64,000 nt of DNA from Ovis canadensis (taxonomy: Eukaryota > Chordata > Mammalia > Artiodactyla > Bovidae). The stretch is from the NCBI RefSeq assembly GCF_042477335.2, contig NC_091262.1:39219001-39283000 (forward strand). Direction: 5' to 3'. A model generated the notes under the pieces. It searched no databases. It was not told the origin of the DNA and was given only the letters and a program-made list of their open reading frames with translations. The position numbers and the translations under genes were made by a program. Numbering within the stretch: the stretch's first letter is position 1; every line of letters begins with the position of its first letter. Of the stretch, positions 10,118 through 21,459 are shown one piece after another.

Positions 10118-11130
10118 CTCTTGTTCAGTTGCCAAGTCATGTCCAACTCTTCAAGACCCCATGAACCGCAGCACGCCAGGCTTCCCTGTCCATCACCAAC
10201 TCCCGGAGTTTACTCAAACACATGTTCATTGAGTCGGTGATGCCATCCAACCAACTCATCCTCTGTCACCCGCTTCTCCTCCTGCCCCCAATCCCTCCCA
10301 GCATCAGGGTCTTTTCAAATGAGTCAGTTCTTCACATCAGGTGGCCAAAATATTGGAGTTTCAGCTTCAGCATCAGTCCTTCCAATGAACATTCAGGACT
10401 GATTTCCTTTAGGATGAACTGGTTGGATCTCCTTGTAGTCCAAAGGACTCTCAAGAATCTTCTCCAACACCACAGTTCAAAAGCATGAATTCTTCATCGC
10501 TCAGTTTTCTTTGTAGTCCAACTTGCACATCCATACATGACTACTGGAAAAACCGTAGCCTTGACTAGATGGACCTTTGTTGACAAAGTAATGTCTCTGC
10601 TTTTTAATATGCTATCTAGGTTGGTCATAACTTTCCTTCCAAGGAGTAAGCATCTTTTAATTTCATGCCTGCAATCACCATCTGCAGTGATTTTGGAGCC
10701 CACAAAAATAAAGTCAGCCACTGTTTCCACTGTTTGCCCATCTATTTGCCATGAAGTGATGGAACCAGATGCCATGATCTTTATTTTCTGAATGTTGAGC
10801 TTTAAGCCAACTTCCTCGCTCTCCTCTTTCACTTTCGTCAAGAGGCTCTTTAGTTCTTCTTCACTTTCTGCCATAAGTGTGGTATCATCTGCATATCTAA
10901 GGTTATTGATATTTCTCCCAGCAATCTTGATTCCAGCTTGTGCTTCATCCAGCCCAGCATTTCTCATGATGTACTCTGCATATAAGTTAAATAAGCAAGA
11001 GTGACAATATACAGCCTTGATGTACTCCTTTCCCGATTTGGAACCAGTCTGTTGTTCCATGTCCATTTCTAGCTGTTGCTTCCTGATCTGCATACAGATG
11101 TCTCAAGAAGCAGGTCAGGTGGTCTGGTAT
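10118..11130 (-). mobile_element. BovB (RTE-clade LINE), 5'-truncated
   Basis: About 1 kb of antisense BovB, from its 3' terminus through the end of the reverse-transcriptase domain. It is inserted into the older L1M element, whose sequence resumes at 11131. BovB is the horizontally acquired LINE of ruminants and squamates. This is one of the least decayed copies here but lacks the endonuclease and most of the reverse transcriptase. Confidence 0.92.
10494..11093 (-). pseudogene. BovB reverse-transcriptase fragment, open frame
   Basis: A 199-codon open frame inside the BovB copy. Residues 67-70 are YADD, the catalytic metal-binding motif of the reverse-transcriptase palm, preceded by AGRNINNLR. 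The frame continues through the conserved thumb and C-terminal region (LLLGRKVMTNLDSIL) to a premature stop. The N-terminal endonuclease and the first palm motifs are absent and the upstream frame is shifted, so it is not a functional enzyme. Confidence 0.88.
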
Positions 11131-11771
11131 ACCAAGGAGTAAAATTGCTGAATCATGAGATGTTCTTATGCTCTGCCAAACACTGCCAGACACTGCCAAA
11201 AAGTTTTCCAACACAGTTCTACTAACCTACAACCCCATCACCAGTATATGTATGGGAGTTCCAGTTGCTCTACATCCTACTAAAAATGGATATTTTCCAT
11301 CTCTCATTTGAGCCGTTCTGTTCAGTGTGTAGTGGTATCACATTGTGTATTTAGTTTGTGTTTTTATGGTCACTAATAAGACTTGCTATCTTTTTGTGTG
11401 TTTATTGACCATTTGGATTTCATGTTTTGGAGTGCCTGTCCATATTTTTTCCAGTTTTTGCTCTACTTTTGTCTCTTTTCTTACTAATTTGTAGACCTTC
11501 TCTGCAAATTCTGGAAATGAGTCATTTGTCATATATACATCACAAGTATGATTTTCCATTCTGTGAGCTGCATTTTCTACTGTCTTAATGGTGTCTTTTT
11601 GATCAATAGAAGTTCTATATTTTAATATAGAAATGAATCATTTTCTTCTGTTATGACTGGCAATTTGAGTCCTATTTGAGAAATCTTTACAGACTCCAGT
11701 GTCATGAACATGATGTATGCTTTCTTTAAGAAACTTTATTGTTTTATATTTCATGATCATATCTGTACTCC

Positions 11772-12190
11772 TTTTTAAAAATTTTTTATTTTATATTGGA
11801 GTATAATTGTTTAACAATAATTTGATAGTTTCAGGTATAGAGCAAAGTGATTCAGTTATACATATACGTGTATCTATTGTGTTTCAAATTCTTTTCCCAT
11901 TTAGGTTGTTACAGAATATTGAGCAGAATTCCCTGTGCTATGCAATAGGTGTTTGTTGGTTATTTATTTTAAATATAGCAGTGTGTACATGTTCATCCCA
12001 AACTCCCTAACTATCCCTTCCTTGTGATAACCATGAGTTTGTTCTCTAAGCCTATGAGTCTGTTTCTGTTTTGTAAAATAAGTTCATTGCAATATCACAC
12101 AATATTTCTCTTTCTCTGTCTCACTTAATTCACTCAGTATGACAATCTCTAGGTCCATCCATGGTGCTGCAAATGGTATTATTAATAATG
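11772..12190 (-). mobile_element. Artiodactyl L1 3' end, antisense
   Basis: 'tatattggagtataattg', then 'tccctgtgctatgcaata' and 'ctctaggtccatccatggtg' in antisense order. It sits beside, and probably within, the older L1M region; L1-like sequence may continue weakly to about 12390. Confidence 0.8.
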
Positions 12191-12399
12191 TATTCCTTCT
12201 GGAATTGATATTCATACCTGATATGAGGTTGAGAGTTAAGTTTTTTCCTCCCCGTTTTTATATCCATTGATTGATGCCACATATTAGAAAGATCGTCTTT
12301 CCCCTTTGACATTAGTCCATTGAAAGCATATATGGTTTTCTGGACCTTCTATTCTGCTTCATTCATCTAGTCATCTGTTCTTGTGTAACAACATCAACA

Positions 12400-13040
12400 T
12401 CATTTTTTTCATCCTGGAGACATTAGGCATTCCTGGCCATGAAGTAAATGAATAATAGCTTACTTGGGCAGAAGTCTGAGCTTGCAAAATCGTATAATAT
12501 CATTGAGAATGGTGAAGAGATAATTCACCTAGCTTCTTTCACCTCCTTCTGCCACTCACAGAGTCACTGAGTTCCCTGCTTGAGTCATTAAAGAAAACTG
12601 ATTAAACATGGGTCACAGCACATTGGAAAAAGCAATTAATGTCTTGACACCTAAACACCAAAAGAAGTCTCTGATGACATCTTGGAGAATATTAGAGTAA
12701 TTATACCATACTGGGTATAAGAATGCTGTTTCTAGTTTTACAATAAAATATGAATTCAGATCCACAAATCCAAAGTTTGCATATAGACAGACTGGACCTG
12801 GATTGAATTTTGCTAAGTGTTCTAAAAAAGTGAATTAAGAAAATAATAGAGGTAATCTTGTAGGGGGAAATGTTTACCCTCCCTAAGAGGACAAATCAAT
12901 TGTAATATGCTGTTGTAAGTCTTTTTAATCTGACATTCATTTAGAGTCCTCCCTGGAAAGTACTAGCAAAAGTCAATACTTAGTTAACTTACTTTTACAC
13001 TATCAAATGTATCTTTTTAAAAAGCAGGCACTGCTCTTTT
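12400..13040. other. Unique intergenic DNA
   Basis: AT-rich sequence with no repeat I can name and no open frame of interest. Confidence 0.5.
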
Positions 13041-13049
13041 TTTTTTGTC

Positions 13050-13245
13050 TTTTTAAAATCTTTTAAATCAATTTATTTTAATCAGAGGCTAATTAAAATA
13101 TTGTGGTGGCTTTTGCCATACATCAACATGAATCAGCCACGGGTGCACACGTGTGCCCCCATCCTGAACCCCCCCTCATACCTCCCTCTCTGCTCCATCC
13201 CTTTGGGTTGTCCCAGAGCACCGGCTTTGAGAGCCCTGTAAAAAG
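13050..13245 (-). mobile_element. Ruminant L1 (L1_BT type) 3' end
   Basis: The antisense signature 'tggcttttgccatacatcaa' followed by 'catgaatcagccacgggtg' marks the younger ruminant L1 3' UTR. It is truncated after about 195 bases. Confidence 0.85.
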
Positions 13246-13471
13246 CAGACACTACTTTTGGTGACTGCTGTTGTTCAGTCGCCAAGTCACCAGTATCTGA
13301 AAGCCTTAGAACTCAGGTTTTGCAACAGAGTCCCACTGGCTTTCTCCATCCTGAGCCTGAATTACTGAGATCTTGCTCTACCTGGAATTAGTTTTATGTC
13401 TTCACTAGTTTTTGTAATGAAAAGAAGGGAGAGAATGTATATATAACTTCACATAGAAGTGATAATAAAGG

Positions 13472-13650
13472 GAGCCTTCCCTGGTGGTCCAGTGGTTAAG
13501 GATCTACATTCCAGTGCAGGGGGACATGGGTTGAATCCCTGGTCTGGGAACAAAGATACCACATGCCACAGGGCAACTAATCCTGCCTGCCTCAACTACT
13601 GAGCCTGCACAGCCCCACAAAGATCCAGTGCAGCCAAAATAAAATTAAGA
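13472..13650 (+). mobile_element. CHR-type SINE
   Basis: Sense head 'ccttccctggtggtccagtg', then 'cagtgcagggggacatggg', then a shortened CHR body ending 'cagtgcagccaaaataaaa' as the A-rich tail. Confidence 0.8.
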
Positions 13651-13654
13651 AAAG

Positions 13655-14219
13655 AAGTGATAGTATGTTATGTGAAAAATTACCAGTATCTGAAAGCAGA
13701 AAAACATTGGAGTTTCTGGCTGGAACCAACTACTGTGTTTCAACCCATGCAAACACAGTTGCTTTGCTGTCTCAAAATTGACTTCAGCTTGTCAGAGTCT
13801 TTGAAATTCCTGAAAGATTCATTAAATCCTGGACACAAAATTATTGTTAGAAATCAGCAGTGCAAGTGTGGTTAATTACAATACAGTTTCCTTTCACTTG
13901 TCAAGGAAAGCACTTAATAAATTATTCCTAATAAGTTACTGAGTGGTTATCCTGCTAATAGAAGAACTGTGGATGATATTTTCATGCTGGTTACTCACAG
14001 TTGTGTTCTACATTTTAATGATTTTTGTATAATTTCAGAAGTCCCAAAGAGGGAGCCTTTCCCAGTTCACTTTCTCTGGGACCAATGCTGTTTGATCTGG
14101 GATGTCTCAGCCAGTCTAAATTAGCATTTTGTTGCTTTATTATTAAAGTTCAGTTTTCTCATTAGCAATGTATATGTGACCTATATACCTCTTTCTTAGT
14201 CAATCTTTTTTCTACCCTT
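13655..14219. other. Unique intergenic DNA
   Basis: No recognisable exon or repeat. The 72-codon open frame at 13657-13875 has no splice or family support. Confidence 0.5.
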
Positions 14220-14284
14220 CGGTTTATTCATTTATTTCTTTAGTCAACTGATATGTATTAAGAAACTTGCATGTGCAAGATAGT

Positions 14285-14502
14285 GGCTTTCCTGGTGGCT
14301 CAGCAGTAGAGAATCTGCCTGCAATTCAGGAGATGTAGGAGACACAGGTTTGATCCTTGGGTTGGGAAGATCCCCTGGAGGAGGGCATGGCAAACTACTC
14401 TAGTATTCTTGCCTGGGAAATCCCATGGACAGAGAAACCTGGCAGGCTACCGTCTGTGGGGTCAAAAAGAGTTGGACAGAACTGAAGCAGCTTAGCACAC
14501 AT
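14285..14502 (+). mobile_element. Bov-tA SINE
   Basis: Sense copy with a short internal duplication around 'gagatgtaggagacacagg'. It ends in 'gaactgaagcagcttagc'. Confidence 0.88.
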
Positions 14503-15030
14503 AGCACAGCACATGGTTCCAAGAAGCAACAGTATTTTGTACGTATTATTTTCATGCTTAATAAGTAATTGTTGAGTCAATGAGTGAACACATGAGTGCA
14601 TGAAAGTTTTAGATCTGATGTCTTGGAACTTCCATTCTAATGAATATGTAGATAGCAATCAAGTGAGCAAATACAATAATTTCCAACAGCTATAGGCGTA
14701 ATGAAGAAGGCTTTTTCAACTCAGAGAGGAACAGAGGTGCTGCTTGAGTTAGAGTAGCCAGGGAAGGGTTCCTGAGGATGTGGTGAGTGGAGAACTGAGG
14801 ATGAACATTTATGATAGAGGGAACATGCAGTGCAGAGGAAAGCCAGGGTGGCTTGAACTTGGTGAAATAGGCTAGGGAATTCTGTCCAAGTGGAGATCAG
14901 TGAAATAGGCAGAGGCTAGATTGTGGAGGGATTATTGGCCACAGTAAGGACTTTTGGTTTTATTGTCGGTATAATGGGGAGCGTGGAAAGGTTGCAAGCA
15001 GAGAGATGACCTAATCCATAATCTGACTGA

Positions 15031-15268
15031 TATAATTTTATTTTGTTTAATTAGAGGATAATTAGTTTACAATATTGTGATGGTTTCTGCCATATATCAG
15101 CGTGAATCAGCCACTGGTATACATAGGTCCCCCCCTTCTTGGACCTCCCTCCCTCCTCCCACCCCATCCCACCCCTCTAGGTTGTCACAGAGCACTGGCT
15201 TCGGGTTCCCTGCATCATACATCAAATTCCCATTGGCTATCTACTTCACAAATAGCAATGTGTATTCT
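15031..15268 (-). mobile_element. Ruminant L1 (L1_BT type) 3' end
   Basis: Antisense 3' end with 'gatggtttctgccatatatc' and 'cgtgaatcagccactgg'. The pair 'tctgactgatat' upstream and 'tctgattgatac' downstream of the whole L1-plus-BovB block suggests its target-site duplication. Confidence 0.8.
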
Positions 15269-15556
15269 AAAGGAAGCCAACCCCAAATATTCACTGGAAG
15301 GACTGATGCTGAAGCTCCGATACTTCGGCCACCTGATGCAAACAGCTGACACATTGGGAAAGACCCTGAAGATGGGAAAGGTTGAAGGCAGAAAGAGAAG
15401 AAGGCAATAGAAGAAGAGACGGTTGGATGGCATCAATGATTCAATGGACATGAGTTTGAACAAACTCCAGGAGACAGTGAAGGACAGGGAGGCCTGGCGT
15501 GCTGCTGTTCATAGGGTCTCAAAGAGTCAGACACGGTTTAGCGACTGAACAACAAC
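15269..15556 (+). mobile_element. BovB 3' end, sense, nested in L1
   Basis: Sense 288-base BovB terminus ending 'gcgactgaacaacaac'. It is flanked by 'agcaatgtgtattct' (15254-15268) and 'agcaatgtatattct' (15557-15571), a 15-bp target-site duplication with one mismatch. Confidence 0.9.
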
Positions 15557-16002
15557 AGCAATGTATATTCTGATTGATACTTTTTAAGAGCTCACTTTGG
15601 CTGCAAGGTGAAGACTGGACCACAGAGAAGCAAGGCTGGAAACAAGGAGACTGGTCAGGAGATGCTGTTACTCTAGGGTGAGGAAGTGGAGGTGGAAAGG
15701 ACTGAGCTTGTGTCTGTAGATGCAGCTGACCAGACTTGCTGATAAGGGGGTGAGAGAATGACATGAGTGGGTCCTGGACGACAGCTGAATTTTCAGCTCC
15801 TGGAGCAGGGTAAGTGATAGTGCTGTTGAACTGATTGGAGAAGACTTTAGGAAGAACAGTTTGGGGGTAGGGAATGGTACCTAAGGCTCTGTGTGGAGCA
15901 TATTCCATTTGAGATTTTTCTCCATCTGGTTCCTACAGGGTGAAATTTGACACTTGAGATTCAATGGCTTGATACCTGCTTACCTCTTCCTCCATTTTCT
16001 TT

Positions 16003-16213
16003 GTTTTTTTTTTTTTTTAAGATTTTTTGATGTGGACCATTGTTAACGTCTTTATTGAATTTGTTACAATAGTGCTTCTGTTTTTTTCTTTCTTTATGTT
16101 TTGGTTTTTGTGCCACGAGTTATGTGGGATCTTAGCTCCTCAACCAGGGATCAAGTTGACAGTCCCTGCATTGGGTGGCAAAGTCTTAACCACTGGTCCA
16201 CTAGGGAATTTCC
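16003..16213 (-). mobile_element. CHR-2-type SINE
   Basis: Antisense copy: a T-run, then 'tgatgtggaccattgttaac', 'ttattgaatttgttacaata', 'caaccagggatcaag' and 'cactggtccactagggaa'. Confidence 0.85.
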
Positions 16214-16317
16214 GTGAGAACTGCGTTTTATATAAGATCAAGTGCTTCAAGATCTAAACTCTTGGAAGTCACTGTCTACACCCATCACTTATCTCAGTCC
16301 ATTAGTAGAACTTGTCA

Positions 16318-16508
16318 TTGTTGTTGTTTAGTCACTAAGTCGCGTCTGACTCTGTGGACCCCATGGATTGTAGCCCACCAGGCTCCTCTATCCATGGGAT
16401 TTCCGAGGCAAGAATACTGGAGTGGGTTGCCATTTCCTCCTCCAGGGATCTTTCAGACCCAGGGATCGAATTTGTCTCCCGTCTCTGCATTAATCGGCAG
16501 GTGGATTC
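16318..16508 (-). mobile_element. Bov-tA SINE
   Basis: Antisense copy from 'gttgttgtttagtcactaag' to 'ggcaggtggattcact'; the tRNA-like head is eroded. Confidence 0.88.
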
Positions 16509-16514
16509 ACTAAA

Positions 16515-17238
16515 TGACCTGGAAAGCTAGAGCTTGCCATTATGCAGACATAATTATTTAATACTAGAATGAAATCTCCAAAACACTGTAGTTTCAGCAC
16601 CCATAACAGTCAGTGCTAAGCCCAGAGGACTTCAGTGAATATTTCTGGAAAGAATGAATGGATGATTTCTTCACATTTGCATTAAAAATGAAAAATCATA
16701 CAAATTGCCTTTTTTTAAAAAAAGAAAGGAACCTACTATGAAAAGGATGTTAATAATGTGGGGTTGGAATGCTCAGTGAACTTACAAAATCCTGAGGCTA
16801 GACTTCCGTAAATTAGCTGGAACATCCTCTATTTGTAAAAGAAATGAGCATAAGATTTTAAAAAATGATACATGTAATTATAATGGTCCTTTCCATAAAC
16901 ACAGCATGACGAAATCTACAGTTTCACTCTGTTGTTAACATAGTTTTCTCTGTATTCCAAGGCTGAGATTTTAGTTTCAAGAAAGTGTCTTGTGTTAGGC
17001 TCTCAGGAAACAGACGAGGGGACAGAGATTTGTTTGCAGGGTTGACTGGGAAGTGCCTGTAGGGTCAGCAGCCTGGAGGAAGGGGAACTGATCAGGAGGA
17101 GGTGGTGGGCCATGGATCAGCTGCAGCAGAGGCCAGTCAAGGGGGACTCTGAAGGTGGTGTCCTACCTTGACACAAGGGGCTGGTCTTCAGCAATGGGCT
17201 ACCTCTGCTGGAATGGAGTTCAGAGACATTGCCTTTGG
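16515..17238. other. Unique intergenic DNA
   Basis: AT-rich first half and a purine-rich second half (17000-17130). No supportable gene. Confidence 0.5.
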
Positions 17239-17240
17239 GA

Positions 17241-17436
17241 GGCTTCCTGGGTGACTCAGTGGTAAAGAATACTCCTGCCAGTGCAGGAGATTCAGGAGGC
17301 ATGGGTTCGATCCCTGGGTCAGGAAGATCCCCTGGAGGAGGGTGTGGCTACCCACTCCAGTATTCTTGCCTGGAGAATCCCATGGACAGAGTAGCCTGGT
17401 GGGCTGCAGTCCACAGGGTCTCACTGAGCATGCATG
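17241..17436 (+). mobile_element. Bov-tA SINE
   Basis: Sense copy from 'ggcttcctgggtgactcag' to 'ggtctcactgagcatgca'. Confidence 0.9.
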
Positions 17437-17439
17437 CAC

Positions 17440-18060
17440 GCCTCTGGGGAAATAGTTTGTCTTTGGAAGAGAAGCCTTTCATCACTTGAAAGTGACTCCC
17501 AGAGAGCAGCTCACCTGGGAGCCTCAGTCACTGATGCTCTAGCACCCAGAGGGGGGGCTGCGATTTCCCTGCTGGAGCCAGGATCTAGGGCACCCGTCGC
17601 TGACTGTGTCAGCCTCACCTGCAAATCTGAGATACACACAACCTGAGATGCCACCTCAGGCCGACTCTGGATTATGACAAGCCTGTTCAAATGATGCTGG
17701 TACACGTGTCATCTGGAAAACCACTCAGCTGGAGAGGCAGCCAAGGGCTTTGGTCCCTTTAGAGGACACGAAGTTCCACCCGCTTCTCATTCTGTATGAT
17801 GCCACTTGAAAGCTGATGACTTTCCTTTCAGGGGACCTGAATGTGACACTAGCTTGGCTCTCAAGGGCCTAAACCACTTGGGGTCAGTTTGTAATGGAAA
17901 TTAAAACAGAAAAAAGGAATTGATTTTCCTGGTGTTGCACAGTTTTCAAAGACAGAAAGAAAGCAAGAAAATCAAAGGAGGAGATATGAATGTGTGTATG
18001 TGTAGGAAATGGATTTCCTGAGGTGTAGATGAGCAAAGAATAAATCATTGGGGAAGAAAT
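17440..18060. other. Unique intergenic DNA
   Basis: Short open frames on both strands are not supported by any motif. Nothing else is seen. Confidence 0.5.
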
Positions 18061-18065
18061 AAGAA

Positions 18066-18548
18066 GCAGAGACATCACTTTGCTGACAAAGTTCTGTATA
18101 ATCAAAGCTATGGTTTTTCCAGTAGTCATGTACGGATGTGAGAGTTAGACCATAAAGAAGACTGAGCCCCAGAGAATTGATGCTTTTGAACTGTGGTGCT
18201 GGAGAAGACTCATGAGAGTCCCTTGGATAGCAAGGAGATAGAACCAGTCAATCCTAAAGGAAATCAAGCCTGAATATTCACTGGAAGGACTGATGCTGCA
18301 GTGGAAGCTCCAAAACTTTGGACACCTGATGGCAAAGAGCTGAGTTTTTGGCAAAGACCCTGATGCTGGGAAAGATTGAAGGCAGGAGGAGAAAAGGACA
18401 ACAAAGGATGAGATGGTTGGATGGCATCACCGACTTGGTGGACATGAGTTTGAGCAAACTCTGGGAGTTGGTGATGGACAGGGAAGCCTGGCATGCTGCC
18501 GTCCATAGGGTTGCAAAGAGTTGGACATGAATTAGCAACTGAACAATA
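18066..18548 (+). mobile_element. BovB 3' region, sense
   Basis: About 480 bases of sense BovB, including the C-terminal coding remnant after the reverse transcriptase and the 3' end 'gcaactgaacaataat'. Frameshifts break the coding frame. Confidence 0.9.
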
Positions 18549-18594
18549 ATAGATAGAATGCTGTCTTGATTTTTGGTGCAATGCACCTTCTCTT

Positions 18595-18742
18595 TCAGTT
18601 CAGTTCAGTTGCTCAGTCATGTCCAACTCTTTGCGACCCCATGGACTGCAGCACGCCAGGCCTCCCTGTCCATCACCAACTACCAGAGCTTACTCAAACT
18701 CATGTCCCTCAAGTTGGTGATGCCAGCTAACCATCTCATCGC
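18595..18742 (-). mobile_element. BovB 3' end, antisense
   Basis: Antisense terminus beginning with TTCAG pentamers, 46 bases after the preceding sense BovB end. The two form an inverted pair. Confidence 0.9.
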
Positions 18743-19037
18743 AACTCCTTGCTTTCATGCACCACTTGTAAGTTTTAACACTCATATTAAGTGAAGAAAG
18801 CTGAGAGCAAAAATAGTGTCTAGCATGCTACTTTTTATATAAAACCAAAGGTGCAAAAATGAATATGTCAGCGTATTGTTATATGTATACATAACACATC
18901 TTTAGGAGGGTAACTAATCACAGTGATTACCCTTTGTAGAGGGATGGGATTTGGAGATGGGAAATAGAGTGGAAGGAAGAGTTTTCATTACATATCCTTT
19001 GTACTTTTTGAAGTTCTAACCATGTGAATATATTGTT

Positions 19038-19207
19038 CTTGTTCAGTCAATAAGTCATGTCTGAGTCTTTGCAACCCCATGGACTGCAGCATGCCAGGCT
19101 TCCCTGTCCTTCACCATCCCTGGAATTTGTTCAGATTTATGTCCTTTGAGTCAGTGATGTTATCTAACCATCTCATTCTTGACCATCCCCTTCTTTTGCC
19201 TTCATTC
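19038..19207 (-). mobile_element. BovB 3' end, antisense
   Basis: Diverged antisense terminus from 'ttgttcagtcaataagtc' to 'ccatccccttcttttgcc'. Confidence 0.82.
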
Positions 19208-19209
19208 AA

Positions 19210-19744
19210 AAAAAATTTTTTTTTAATTTTGAGTGTTTTCCTGTAGCCTCAGGAACCATGAGAAATAGATATTACAGTTTCTCATTTTACAAAGAGTTGC
19301 ATACCTAGGAGAGATGGAACTTTAACTGTGGGTTTCTCATTTCTGTAATGGTGTTCTTTCTACAAACTATTTTGTCCCCAATTTCACCTAAATCTGAAAT
19401 TGCTGGGTGCACTGTCATGTCTTGGCAGCCACTTGTACTGGGTTTCCTCAGATGTAAACCCAGGCTCACTGAATCAGCAGATGCATTTTTACACTATTTT
19501 TATGGAACTGGAAGTCTATTTCTTCAAAGAAAGTCCAAGAAAATATCTGTTTCATGAGCAAAGGAAATTTTCCTTGAAATGATCTCATGCTATCTGTGGA
19601 AGATTGCAGTAAAGCATGGAATTCACTAGGTTATGAAATATAATTCTGCTTTCTTGGTTTGAAGCATTCTTGTAATTGACCTAAAAGAAATACAGTCTAG
19701 GAGTCTAGGTTTCTCCTTAAGGATGGGTTTATTCCCAAATAAGG
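19210..19744. other. Unique intergenic DNA
   Basis: AT-rich, with short overlapping open frames around 19348-19582 that lack any family or splice support. Confidence 0.5.
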
Positions 19745-19746
19745 AA

Positions 19747-19918
19747 TACTGGAGGAGGGAATAGCAACCCACTCCAGTATTCTTGCCTGGAGAATCCCAT
19801 GGACAGAGGAGTCTGGTGGGCTATAGTCCATGGGGTTGCAGAGTCAGACATGACTGAAGTGACATAGTGCTAGCACATTCCCAAAATAAAAGTTGAAAGG
19901 ATTAAAAAAAAAAAAAAA
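19747..19918 (+). mobile_element. Truncated Bov-tA-related SINE with poly(A) tail
   Basis: Only the BovB-like body half is present (19747-19872). It is followed by a spacer and an A-run at 19904-19917. Confidence 0.8.
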
Positions 19919-20029
19919 GACATGATGGGATGGAATAGGAGAGGCTGGGATTCAAGGTTTTGGAGTGAAGATTTGAAGGATCAGAATAAGAACGACTGAG
20001 AGAAGGGAGGCTCAAGAGTAAGGGGAGAT

Positions 20030-20190
20030 ATATGTGTATTGCTCAGTCATTAAGCCATGTATGACTCTTTGCGACCCCATGGACTATAGCCTGCCAGCTT
20101 CCTCTGTCCATGGGATTTCCCAGGCAAGAATACTGGAGTGGGTTGCCATTTCCTTCTCCAGGGGATCTTCCCAACCTAGGGATCAAACTG
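20030..20190 (-). mobile_element. Bov-tA SINE, head missing
   Basis: Antisense copy from 'tgctcagtcattaagccatg' to 'caacctagggatcaaact', truncated before the tRNA head. Confidence 0.85.
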
Positions 20191-20261
20191 CACAAATAAA
20201 TAAAAAGAGATAATGATTGAGAACTTGTTACCTAGAAACACCTAGCACACATCACCTTGTA

Positions 20262-20400
20262 TAGCTCTCACAGCCACTGTCCAGTACAGCAGGTGTTCCT
20301 TGAGGCCCTATTTCACAGATAGTGAAACTGAGGCTTGGAGAGTGAGTGTGCTTGACCCAAGGCAGAATGGCTGGAGAGGGGCTGAGCCGGGCTTGGAAGT
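20262..20400 (-). mobile_element. MIR SINE
   Basis: 'cctatttcacagatagtg' followed by 'aaactgaggcttggagag' is the antisense MIR core. Confidence 0.75.
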
Positions 20401-20559
20401 CAGGCCTCTGCTCTGGCCACCCCCAGCTCCACCCCACCCTCAACTGAGGGGAGCATGCTGGAACCAGAACCAGGAGGCTGGAAGGGGGTGCAAGTGACTT
20501 GGGTATGAAAGACCCCACAGGAGCCATGAGCAAGTGTCATTTAAAGAGGCTGGAGGATT

Positions 20560-20690
20560 TTCCTGGTGGTCCATTGGCTAAGACTGTGCTCCCAATGCAG
20601 GGGGCCCAGGTTCCATCCCTGGTGGGGGAACTAAATCCCACATACAGTAACTAAGACTGGTGTGACTAAATAAATATTAAAAAACAGAGA
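20560..20690 (+). mobile_element. CHR-2-type SINE
   Basis: 'ttttcctggtggtccattgg' head, 'cccaatgcagggggccc', 'ggtgggggaactaaatccc' and an A-rich tail. Confidence 0.85.
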
Positions 20691-20924
20691 CTGGGGAAGG
20701 AGTAGGTGCAAGTTCACTGTGATGTATGGGAGAGGAGGAAGCAGATGAAGGGCAGTATTGTAAGTATCGTATTAATAATGTAAACGAAGAGAAGGGATGG
20801 GCGATGGAGGGGCGTGGTCAAGAGGGATTTCTTTAGAAAATAGGAGATTCTTGCGTGGTTACAGATCCAGGGAGCAGAATCCCAAGGAGAGAGAAGTGTT
20901 CATGGTTTTTTCCTTTCCTGCTTT

Positions 20925-21300
20925 TTTCTTTTTTTTTTAATTTTTATTTTTACTTTATTTTACTTTACAATACTGTATTGGTTTTGCCATATATTGACAT
21001 GAATCCACCACGGGTGTACATGCGATCCCAAACATGAACCCCCCTCCCACCTCCCTCCCCACATCTTCCCTCTGGGTCACCCCCGTGCACCAGCCCCAAG
21101 CATACTGTATCCTGCATCGGACATAAACTGGCGATTCGATTCTTACATGATAGTATACATGTTTCAATGCCATTCTCCCAAATCATCCCACCCTTTCCCT
21201 CTCCCTCTCCCTCTGAGTCCAAAAGTCTGCTATACACATCTGTGTCTTTTTTGCTGTCTTGCATACAGGGTCATCATTGCCATCTTTCTAAATTCCATAT
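20925..21300 (-). mobile_element. Ruminant L1 (L1_BT type) 3' end
   Basis: Antisense 3' UTR with 'ttggttttgccatatattga', 'gaatccaccacgggtg' and the (CCCTCT)n tract at about 21193-21214. The same tract appears in the opposite orientation in the L1 at 48.6-49.2 kb. Confidence 0.9.
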
Positions 21301-21459
21301 CTCAGAAGTTTATTTTTTCCAAATTTTAAAATTCCTGCCCATATCCACATATACTTTATATATAGTCTTAGCCAGAGTTCATAAAATTTCAATTTTTCAA
21401 AGTTATTTACTGATAGTATTCCAAAATCTTTTTAATTATCATAGTTATTGGTGGCACCT

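Larger units (their letters stand above)
9650..11769 (-). mobile_element. Older L1M-type L1 3' region, antisense, split by later insertions
   Basis: Three pieces (about 9650-9807, 10020-10118 and 11131-11769) read as one antisense L1 3' UTR. The signatures are 'cactcagcataatattg', 'gttgatggacatttgggtag' and 'ggagtaaaattgctgaatcatg', in the right order. A Bov-tA and a BovB element separate the pieces. Confidence 0.75.
14220..15905. mobile_element. Ancient dispersed repeat, split by three younger insertions
   Basis: Separate pieces (about 14220-14284, 14575-15030 and 15570-15905) resemble in order one widely dispersed old mammalian element. Recognisable parts are 'cttggaacttccattctaatg', 'agtaaggacttttggtttta' and 'gagctcactttggctgc'. 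I cannot assign the family name by eye. A Bov-tA, a ruminant L1 3' end and a BovB end interrupt it. Confidence 0.5.

Noticed and set aside
16027-16257. 76-codon hydrophobic open frame
   Set aside because: It is the antisense CHR-2 SINE translated through its T-rich part.
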